6,754 bases of DNA from a bacterium (lineage in GTDB: Bacteria; Armatimonadota; Fimbriimonadia; Fimbriimonadales; GBS-DC). The stretch covers positions 1-6,754 of the forward strand of contig JARJMV020000009.1 in NCBI GenBank assembly GCA_029335935.2. The letters are read 5' to 3'. The position numbers and the translations under genes were made by a program. Positions 1 to 5,127 of this stretch are shown here, in pieces. The notes under the pieces were generated by a model, which worked only from the letters and a program-made list of their open reading frames with translations, was not told where the DNA came from and did no database searches. Position 1 is the stretch's first letter. Every line of letters starts with the position of its first letter.

Positions 1-137
1 CGCGGGGCCCCGCCCCCGCACCTGGGGGGGGGGGCGCGGGGGGGCCCCCCCCCGCGCGGGGGGGGCGGCGACGGCGGGCCCGCCCCCGCACCGGTGGGGA
101 TGGGCGTGGGCGGGGCCGCCGCCGCTACGGGTATGTT
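1..137. other. G/C-only low-complexity stretch at window edge
   Basis: The first ~115 bases are almost entirely G and C. They include an 11-base G run (24-34), a G7/C9 junction (38-53), a perfect 12-base palindrome (2-13) and a 14-base direct repeat, CCCGCCCCCGCACC, at 9-22 and 79-92. No open frame here resembles a protein. The composition differs sharply from the genes beside it. It may be a degraded contig end or a genuine simple-sequence tract; I cannot tell which. The whole stretch 1-299 carries no gene that I can support beyond this tract and the repeat at 138-174. I see no convincing sigma-70-type promoter for nadD in 175-299. Confidence 0.5.
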
Positions 138-174
138 GTCGGCGGGACGCCGACGCTACGAACGGCATCGCGCC
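138..174 (-). repeat. Intergenic hairpin repeat, inverted copy of the downstream element
   Basis: Read on the minus strand, this stretch matches 6656-6693 at about 34 of 38 positions, including the shared core TTCGTAGCGTCGGCGTCC. On the plus strand, GTCGGCG (138-144) and CGCCGAC (148-154) form a perfect 7-bp stem with a 3-base loop. CGACGC (151-156) can alternatively pair with GCATCG (165-170) with one C/A mismatch. It is therefore a two-hairpin element of the same family found after the last gene, placed in the opposite orientation. It resembles REP-type intergenic repeats in size and structure. No coding gene is associated with it. Confidence 0.75.
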
Positions 175-299
175 ATCACGCACCGATGCAGTGGTGAACT
201 CAAAATTTGTACCCTTGTCAGCCCCAATTAGCGGGTGAGACTGCGCAGACCGCTTGCTGCAGGCAGGAGAGTGCGCGCCCTACAGCGAATTTAAGACTT

Positions 300-896
300 G
301 TGCGAGTTGGCTTTTTAGGCGGCACTTTTGACCCTGTGCATTATGGACACCTGCGTCTGGCGGAAGAGGCGCGCGAGGCGATGGGGTTGCAGCAGGTGCT
401 GTTTATCCCGACGTTCGTTTCGCCGTTCCGCACGGGTGAAACGCTCAGTGAGCCAGCGCATCGGCTCCAGATGCTTCGGTTAGCGACTCGAGACAACCCC
501 TACTTCGCCGTCTCGGAAGTTGAAATCTCGCGCGGCGGGGTGTCCTACACTATCGAGACTGTATATGCTCTGCGCGAGCAGCACCCCGACGCCGAGTTGT
601 ACCTGATTATCGGCGCAGATGCGCTGAGCGACTTTATGACATGGCGCTGTTCCGAACAGATTGTCCAGGCTTGCACACTGCTCGCAGGTGTGCGCCCCGA
701 TTATGACTTGCAGGCGGTGATACATACGCTGTCAGAAACGGTTCGCGCGCGCGTGCGTCCGATACCCACCACGCCGCTCCGCATCAGCGCAAGCGCGATA
801 CGCCAGCGCGTTCGCACAGGGCACTCGATCCGCTATCTCACGCCCCCCGATGTGATAGAATATATACACCAACACCAGTTGTATCTGGAGCCTTAG
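300..896 (+). CDS. nadD: Nicotinate-nucleotide adenylyltransferase (NadD)
   Basis: NadD transfers AMP from ATP to nicotinate mononucleotide, making deamido-NAD in the cytoplasmic NAD synthesis pathway. The 198-residue product has the nucleotidyltransferase signature GGTFDPVHYGH at residues 7-17, the family segment around ISRGGVSYTIET (76-87), IGADALSDFMTW (104-115), and a C-terminal ISASAIR (162-168) corresponding to the usual ISSTxIR ATP-binding motif. Length is normal for the family. I chose the GTG at 300 because it puts the first beta strand (RVGFLGG) at the N terminus, as in other NadD proteins. It has no clear Shine-Dalgarno. An in-frame TTG at 207, preceded by GGTGA at 193-197, would add 31 residues that look unlike the family. 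The stop lies 4 bases before rsfS, the usual partner of nadD in many bacteria. Confidence 0.93.
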   Translation: MRVGFLGGTFDPVHYGHLRLAEEAREAMGLQQVLFIPTFVSPFRTGETLSEPAHRLQMLRLATRDNPYFAVSEVEISRGGVSYTIETVYALREQHPDAELYLIIGADALSDFMTWRCSEQIVQACTLLAGVRPDYDLQAVIHTLSETVRARVRPIPTTPLRISASAIRQRVRTGHSIRYLTPPDVIEYIHQHQLYLEP

Positions 897-900
897 CGAT

Positions 901-1299
901 ATGACGACGGAACAGAAGCGTCAATTAGTGTTAGAGGCGGCGGAAGACGCCAAAGCCGAGCGCATCAATGCGTTAGACCTACGCGGCAAGACGCTTATCG
1001 CCGACTACTTCGTGGTCTGCAGCGGCAACTCGGATGTGCATATCCGCTCGATTGCGGAGAAGATACAAGACGCCCTACGCGAGGCGGGCGAGCGCGCCCT
1101 GCGCGTGGAGGGCTTCCGCGAAGCCACTTGGGTGCTGCTCGACTACGGCGATGTGGTGGTGCATGTGATGCGCGAGGAGACCCGTCAACACTATGGGCTG
1201 GAAGCTTTTTGGCAGAACGCGCCCATTATCGAGAGCTTACGGGAACAGGCAAGCGATGAATCGCGGAAACGAGCTGGATCCGAAGCGGGACGAGATTGA
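901..1299 (+). CDS. rsfS: Ribosomal silencing factor RsfS
   Basis: RsfS (formerly DUF143/YbeB/Iojap) binds ribosomal protein uL14 and blocks joining of the 50S and 30S subunits, lowering translation when nutrients are short. The 132-residue product shows the family motifs in order: ADYFVVCSGNS (34-44), a helix HIRSIAEKIQDAL (47-59), RVEGFREATWVLLDYGDVVVHVM (68-90, key residues E70, G71, W77, D81, H88) and the closing R-x2-Y-x-LE-x2-W block (95-104). The C-terminal ~25 residues are polar and poorly conserved, and they are encoded where the next gene overlaps. The ATG at 901 follows the nadD stop by 4 bases, so translational coupling is likely. Its own Shine-Dalgarno is weak. Confidence 0.95.
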   Translation: MTTEQKRQLVLEAAEDAKAERINALDLRGKTLIADYFVVCSGNSDVHIRSIAEKIQDALREAGERALRVEGFREATWVLLDYGDVVVHVMREETRQHYGLEAFWQNAPIIESLREQASDESRKRAGSEAGRD

Positions 1300-1906
1300 G
1301 CGGTTGCTCCGCGCGGCGCACATCCACCAAGTGCGCGGCGAGCGCAGTCAGGCGCAGGCGCTGCTGCAGCAGGCGCTGGAGCTGGACGCCGAGAACCCCA
1401 GCGTGTGGGAACTGCTCGGCGACTACCGACGCGAGGCGTCCGATTGGCAAGCCGCTCACGACGCCTACAAAAAAGCGCACGAACTCGCCCCCCAAAACGC
1501 CGCGATTGAGCGCAAATACGCGGAAGCCGTGCTGCAACTGACGCGCCAGCAGGAGCAGTACCAGCAGTGGGAACGCGCGCTGGAAGGCGGCGAAGACGCC
1601 CCTATCGCACCGCGCAACCCCGGCTTGGCGTTCATGCTCTCGTTGCTGATGCCCGGTGTGGGGCAGCTCTACAACGGGCAACTGCTCAAGGGCGGCATCA
1701 TCATCGCGATTGTACTGCTCGGCTTACTGCTGTCGGGCGGCGGCGACTTCTTCTACAATCTCTTCGCATACTTGGTCAATCCCACGCGCGTACGGGGCAC
1801 TCTAAGCGGGTGGCAGCTCATGGCGGGCGTCGTCGCGCTGATTGCGTGGTTCTATGCCTTCATCGATGCTCCTCTCACCGCCGCCGCACGCAACCGCCTG
1901 ACATGA
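1256..1906 (+). CDS. TPR protein with C-terminal TM2-like membrane hairpin
   Basis: I do not recognise a named gene. The 216-residue product begins with about two tetratricopeptide repeats (roughly 13-47 and 50-80; the second runs from VWELLGDY through ALIKE-type positions to KKAHELAPQ). A charged Gln-rich helix follows (about 83-110). Next come a membrane segment containing PG-x-GQLYNGQLLKGG (133-147), hydrophobic runs at about 147-160 and 187-205, and a short polar tail. The PGxGQxYNGQxxKG pattern is typical of TM2/DUF5683-like small membrane domains, of unknown function. The TPR part would face the cytoplasm and probably binds a partner. The ATG at 1256 overlaps rsfS by 44 bases in another frame; an in-frame upstream start at 1193 would deepen the overlap, so 1256 is preferred. 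Linkage to rsfS suggests co-transcription but gives no function. Confidence 0.82.
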   Translation: MNRGNELDPKRDEIERLLRAAHIHQVRGERSQAQALLQQALELDAENPSVWELLGDYRREASDWQAAHDAYKKAHELAPQNAAIERKYAEAVLQLTRQQEQYQQWERALEGGEDAPIAPRNPGLAFMLSLLMPGVGQLYNGQLLKGGIIIAIVLLGLLLSGGGDFFYNLFAYLVNPTRVRGTLSGWQLMAGVVALIAWFYAFIDAPLTAAARNRLT

Positions 1907-1946
1907 AGTTGCCCCGACATCCCTGCTGGCACGCGCCTGTCGCCCC

Positions 1947-1966
1947 TTGACTTTTTAAGGTATAAT
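1947..1966 (+). promoter_or_regulatory. Putative promoter for the rpsU operon
   Basis: TTGACT (1947-1952) and a perfect TATAAT (1961-1966) lie in the 153-base gap before rpsU, the longest intergenic gap inside the gene cluster. The perfect -10 hexamer in a GC-rich genome is the strong part. The TTGACT is only 8 bases upstream, far short of the usual ~17, so it cannot be a standard -35 for this -10. No good hexamer sits at the normal -35 distance (1938-1943 is TGTCGC). Transcription from this -10 would begin near 1973 and give a leader of roughly 85 bases. Confidence 0.5.
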
Positions 1967-1984
1967 CCGTCAGAATTATGCGAC

Positions 1985-2040
1985 CTTTGGCAGGAATCGG
2001 GCAGCAGGGCGCGAATCTTGTATGCCTACCACTGCCAGAG
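1985..2040 (+). promoter_or_regulatory. Stem-loop in the rpsU leader
   Basis: CTTTGGCAG (1985-1993) pairs with CTGCCAGAG (2032-2040), giving a 9-bp stem with one G-U pair and a 38-base loop. It ends two bases before the Shine-Dalgarno of rpsU (2043-2049). Placed between the predicted transcription start and the ribosome binding site, it could modulate access to the rpsU start, as many ribosomal-protein leaders do. I see no terminator-like U run, so control of initiation is more likely than attenuation. This is inferred from pairing only and could be a chance fold. Confidence 0.35.
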
Positions 2041-2059
2041 TGAAGGAGGCGACATACCA

Positions 2060-2227
2060 TTGGCACAAATACAGGTTCGTCAGAACGAGTCGATTGACAA
2101 CGCGCTCAAACGCTTCAAGAGAGCGTTGGAGCAGAGCGGTATCTTGCAGGAGTACAAGCGTCACACGCACTACGAGAAGCCGAGCGAGCGGCGTCGGCGT
2201 CAGAAGCAGCGGCGACGCAAGAAGTAG
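2060..2227 (+). CDS. rpsU: Small ribosomal subunit protein bS21
   Basis: bS21 is a small basic protein of the 30S subunit near the 3' end of 16S rRNA that helps mRNA base-pair during initiation. The 55-residue product has the family features: an N-terminal strand ([12 protein letters not shown]), [16 protein letters not shown], then the Arg/Lys-rich tail [19 protein letters not shown] place the start at the TTG at 2060 because a strong Shine-Dalgarno, AAGGAGG (2043-2049), lies 10 bases upstream and because the family begins with this short strand. The open frame continues to an upstream TTG at 2018, but that extension would run through the Shine-Dalgarno and does not resemble S21. The gene is followed after 15 bases by the HDIG gene and probably leads that operon. 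Confidence 0.95.
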   Translation: MAQIQVRQNESIDNALKRFKRALEQSGILQEYKRHTHYEKPSERRRRQKQRRRKK

Positions 2228-2242
2228 TATGTCAGACAAGCG

Positions 2243-3757
2243 ATGCGCGTGCTGAGTCGGAGTTCGCGGCGCGGGGTTCGCACAGGCAACGCGCGTCAAC
2301 CGCTTTGGAGACGCTGGCAGACGCCGTGGCGCGCTCCTTTGGCGTTGGGCGCGCTGGCTGTGCTGATGCTCCTGTTGCTCAACGGCGAGCTGCGCACGCT
2401 GCCGTCCACCATTCTACCGCGCACACTCGTCGCCATCGCGCAGGTGGGGTTGCTCACGGCGTTTTTCCACCTTACAGGGCTGCTACGCCCGACAGGGCTG
2501 GCGCTCCGCTCGCCGATTGCGCACAGCACGCGCGAGACGGGTCTCGTCCTCACTGCGCTGATAGGCTTCTTCAGCTTGCTGGGCGTGCGCGCAGCGTCGC
2601 TGGTGGGTCAGGGCGCGCCGCTCCACGCTGAGCTGGGGTATCTGGCGTTCGCGCCGCTGGTCGCTGGCGGCATGCTGCTGAGCGTTCTCATTCATCCCCT
2701 GCTCGCCCTCTACACTTTCGCGGTGTTGCTGGGCGGCGTGGCGGTCGCGCTGCAGTTGCCCATCCACACGCTCGCGGCGGTCGGATTGGCAGGCTGGAGC
2801 GCGATTTTAGCGATTGCTCCGATGCGTCGGCGGAACCACCTATTTATCGCGGGCGCGCTGCTGAGCGGGTTGCTCGCGCTGACGGCGTTCGGCGTGAGTT
2901 TCGCGGGCGCGTGGCTCGACGCGCTGATGAGCGGGCTGTGGGGCGTCGCGACAGGCGTCGGCGCAGTCGCGCTCTTCTGGCTGGGGCTGACCCTGCTGGA
3001 ACGCCCGTTCCGACTGGCGACGCCGATGACGCTGATGGAACTCGCCTCGCTGGAGCAACCCCTGCTACGCGCACTGCGCGACAAAGCGCCCGGCACCTAC
3101 TTCCATAGCCAACAGGTGGGACAACTGGCAGAGGAAGCCGCCTTGGCGATTGGCGCCGATCCGCTGCTCGCCCGCGTCGCAGGCTACTACCACGATATCG
3201 GCAAACTCAGCAAGCCCGAATTCTTCATCGAAAACCAAGTCGGCATCGACAATCTGCATGCACAGATTAACCCGACTCTGTCGGCGCGGATTATCGCTGC
3301 CCATGTGCGCGACGGCGTGGAACTCGCGCGTCAGCACCGCCTGCCGACTGCCGTGCGCGACATCATCGCCCAACATCACGGCACGACCCTCATCACCTAC
3401 TTCTACTACCAAGCCATCAACGGGCGGCACGACCCTGTGCTGGAGCAGCACTTCCGCTACGAGGGACCCAAGCCCCAGACCCGCGAAGCGGCGATTGTGC
3501 TGCTCGCCGATAGCGTGGAAGCCGCCTCGCGCGTGCTGGGCGATGTGACCCCCGCGCGTCTGGCGAACTTCGTGCGCGAGATGATCGAAATACGCCGCCT
3601 GGATGGGCAGCTGGACGAGTGCCCACTCACCTTCCGCGACCTGAAACTGATTGAGGAGGCGTTTGTGCGCGTGCTGGTGGCGGCGCGCCACCGCCGAATC
3701 GAGTATCCCAGCGGCGAAGCCGCCGAAGAAGAACCCATTTATGCCGTCCATCCGTAG
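2243..3757 (+). CDS. pgpH: PgpH-like 7TM-HD (HDIG) phosphodiesterase, short form
   Basis: Proteins of this family (PgpH in Listeria) hydrolyse the second messenger cyclic di-AMP with a cytoplasmic metal-dependent HD domain. The 504-residue product has about eight hydrophobic segments (roughly 31-47, 59-81, 99-119, 131-150, 151-171, 174-193, 198-222, 229-252), then a linker (LLERPFRLATPMTLMELASL) and an intact HD domain. Likely metal ligands are H288 (PGTYFHS), H317-D318 (YYHDIGK), H354, H378-H379 (QHHGT) and D423 (LADSVEAASR). Their spacing matches PgpH as I remember it. The usual HHS is FHS here, but the second His, the ligand, is kept. Full-length PgpH proteins are about 700 residues with a large extracytoplasmic 7TMR-HDED domain after the first helix; here only about 10-12 residues separate helices 1 and 2, so that domain is absent. 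The ATG at 2243 has no clear Shine-Dalgarno. The 3' end overlaps ybeY by 17 bases. Cyclic di-AMP as substrate is inferred from the family. Confidence 0.88.
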   Translation: MRVLSRSSRRGVRTGNARQPLWRRWQTPWRAPLALGALAVLMLLLLNGELRTLPSTILPRTLVAIAQVGLLTAFFHLTGLLRPTGLALRSPIAHSTRETGLVLTALIGFFSLLGVRAASLVGQGAPLHAELGYLAFAPLVAGGMLLSVLIHPLLALYTFAVLLGGVAVALQLPIHTLAAVGLAGWSAILAIAPMRRRNHLFIAGALLSGLLALTAFGVSFAGAWLDALMSGLWGVATGVGAVALFWLGLTLLERPFRLATPMTLMELASLEQPLLRALRDKAPGTYFHSQQVGQLAEEAALAIGADPLLARVAGYYHDIGKLSKPEFFIENQVGIDNLHAQINPTLSARIIAAHVRDGVELARQHRLPTAVRDIIAQHHGTTLITYFYYQAINGRHDPVLEQHFRYEGPKPQTREAAIVLLADSVEAASRVLGDVTPARLANFVREMIEIRRLDGQLDECPLTFRDLKLIEEAFVRVLVAARHRRIEYPSGEAAEEEPIYAVHP

Positions 3758-4313
3758 TCTCTCGGTCGCCCTCACAGCGGCGTCCGAGGCAGAATCGTGG
3801 CTGGAACAACACTGGGGCGCAGAGGGGCTGGAACGGCTACAACACGCCTTGCAAGAGGCGATAGAGATGCTGGTGCGCAGTGAACAGCAGCCCCCGCTGG
3901 GCGATGCGCCCTACGAAATCTGCGTCTACCTCACTACCGACGCCGAAATCCGCGCCATGAACCGCGCCTACCGCGGCGTGGACGCCTCCACCGATGTGTT
4001 GACCTTCGGCTACGGGGCAGATTCGAACCCACCCCCCCACCGACCAGCAGAGGGAGCGCCGCTCGAGTGCCCGATTCTTTGGGGAGATATTGCCATCTCG
4101 CTCGAAACCGCTGCGCGTCAAGCCCCGCCGAACGGACACGACATCCTCACAGAACTGCTCATGCTGGCGTTGCATGGTACACTACATCTGATGGGCTACG
4201 ACGACTCTACCGAAGCGGCGCGTGCGCAGATGAATGCCCGCGCAGTATCGACGCTGAGAGGACTGGGCTACGCTGCCCGCGAGGAGTGGTACTCACGCTA
4301 TGAGGAAACCTGA
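3741..4313 (+). CDS. ybeY: Endoribonuclease YbeY (16S rRNA maturation)
   Basis: YbeY is a zinc-dependent single-strand endoribonuclease needed for 16S rRNA 3'-end maturation and ribosome quality control. The 190-residue product has the family motifs NRAYRGVDASTDVLTF (74-89), WGDIAIS (114-120) and LALHGTLHLMGYDD (142-155). The zinc motif is normally HGxLHLxGYDH (His-x3-His-x5-His); here H145 and H149 are kept but the third position, 155, is Asp (GAC at 4203-4205). A proline-rich insert (NPPPHRPAEGAP, 96-107) separates the two conserved blocks. The N terminus is about 30 residues longer than short homologues. I chose the ATG at 3741, which overlaps the upstream HDIG gene by 17 bases; an earlier in-frame start would add residues encoded entirely inside that gene. 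It overlaps dgkA by 14 bases, suggesting coupled translation. Confidence 0.92.
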   Translation: MPSIRSLSVALTAASEAESWLEQHWGAEGLERLQHALQEAIEMLVRSEQQPPLGDAPYEICVYLTTDAEIRAMNRAYRGVDASTDVLTFGYGADSNPPPHRPAEGAPLECPILWGDIAISLETAARQAPPNGHDILTELLMLALHGTLHLMGYDDSTEAARAQMNARAVSTLRGLGYAAREEWYSRYEET

Positions 4314-5103
4314 CTCGGAGCCGCCTGAACGCCTGCACACCTTCCAGCCGCCCCGCAACGGCGAGGCGGACGCCCCCGAACCCGAAACGCCCGCCCAGCG
4401 ACGCCATCCGCTGGAAGGGTTCCGATATGCCCTCGAAGGCATCGTCGCCGTCGTGCGCACCCAACGCCACATGCGCTTCCACTTCTTCAGCGTGGTGCTC
4501 GTGCTGCTGATGGGGCTACTGTTCCGCCTCGACAAGCGCGAGATGCTGGTGCTGTTGTTCACCATCTCGCTGGTACTGATTGCCGAAATGTTCAACTCAG
4601 CCATCGAGGCGACCGTCGACTTGGTGACGGAGGAATACCATCCGAAGGCGAAGTTCGCCAAAGACATCGCGGCGGGCGCGGTGCTGGTGGCGACGCTCAA
4701 CGCGGTGGTGGTCGCATGGGTGCTGTTTATGGGCGACCTGCGCTTGGAGCAAATCCGCCTGCGGATGGAGCGCGCCGAACCCACCCTCGCCGTCGCCCTA
4801 ACGATTGGCGTCATCTTAATCTTTGTGATTGTGTCGTTAGTGAAGGTGCTTGCTACGCAGGGCAAGGTACGCCTGTTTCATGGGGGCGCAGTGAGCGGAC
4901 ACGCGGCGCTGGGGTTCTTCTTCGCGCTGGCGATTATCGTTGTGTCGGGCGACCTGCTGGCGGCAGTGCTGGCGCTGCTGCTGGCGGCGCTGATTGCTCA
5001 GAGCCGTGTGGAAGCCAACATCCACAGCTGGCGCGAAGTCGCGCTGGGCAGCATGCTCGGCGTCGCGCTGGGCGCACTCATCTTCTGGCTCACGCCCCGA
5101 TGA
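4300..5103 (+). CDS. dgkA: DgkA-type lipid kinase fused to a PAP2-like phosphatase domain
   Basis: The N-terminal half (about 36-145) is a DgkA-family integral membrane kinase: a helix starting LEGFRYALEGIVAVVRTQRHMRFH, three membrane segments, and the signature EMFNSAIEATVDLVT (96-110) followed by AKDIAAGAVL (120-129). In Gram-positive bacteria this family phosphorylates undecaprenol rather than diacylglycerol. The C-terminal half (about 160-265) has membrane segments and PAP2-type motifs: SGH (199-201, preceded by Val rather than Pro) and SR-x5-H-x3-E (S235, R236, H242, E246, with Glu where Asp is usual). PAP2 enzymes remove phosphate from lipid phosphates or pyrophosphates such as undecaprenyl pyrophosphate. 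The first PAP2 motif (K-x6-RP) is not clear. Residues 1-38 are polar and proline-rich. The ATG at 4300 overlaps the ybeY stop. Single-domain DgkA is about 120-130 residues; this protein has 267. Phosphatase activity is uncertain. Confidence 0.85.
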   Translation: MRKPDSEPPERLHTFQPPRNGEADAPEPETPAQRRHPLEGFRYALEGIVAVVRTQRHMRFHFFSVVLVLLMGLLFRLDKREMLVLLFTISLVLIAEMFNSAIEATVDLVTEEYHPKAKFAKDIAAGAVLVATLNAVVVAWVLFMGDLRLEQIRLRMERAEPTLAVALTIGVILIFVIVSLVKVLATQGKVRLFHGGAVSGHAALGFFFALAIIVVSGDLLAAVLALLLAALIAQSRVEANIHSWREVALGSMLGVALGALIFWLTPR

Positions 5104-5127
5104 GGAGGAAACATGCTCTATGGATAA
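5103..5127 (+). promoter_or_regulatory. Strong Shine-Dalgarno and overlapping 4-codon frame before the CNNM/CBS gene
   Basis: AGGAGG (5103-5108) begins on the last base of the dgkA stop codon. It lies 4 bases before an out-of-frame ATG at 5113 and 11 bases before the in-frame ATG at 5120. The 5113 frame encodes only Met-Leu-Tyr-Gly before TAA (5125-5127) and overlaps the real start. The Shine-Dalgarno fixes 5120 as the start of the CNNM/CBS gene over the longer upstream frame. Whether the tiny frame is ever translated is unknown. Confidence 0.6.

Noticed and set aside
207..299. N-terminal extension of NadD from a TTG at 207
   Set aside because: The 31 added residues do not resemble the family, whose first strand begins directly at the GTG at 300. 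The GGTGA at 193-197 keeps it barely possible.
1226..1681. 151-residue minus-strand open frame opposite the TPR gene
   Set aside because: The Leu/Arg/Val-rich sequence is the reverse of the TPR coding region and shows no independent coding evidence.
2018..2059. Longer S21 frame starting at TTG 2018
   Set aside because: The extension would translate through the strong Shine-Dalgarno at 2043-2049 and adds 14 residues foreign to bS21.
3065..3775. 236-residue minus-strand open frame opposite the HDIG gene
   Set aside because: It lies opposite a clear HD-domain gene, has no recognisable motif or upstream signals, and fits the long antisense frames expected at high GC.
4994..5119. Longer N terminus for the CNNM/CBS protein from 4994
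   Set aside because: It would overlap dgkA by 110 bases and ignore the Shine-Dalgarno at 5103-5108; the added residues are Ser/Arg/Ala shadow sequence.
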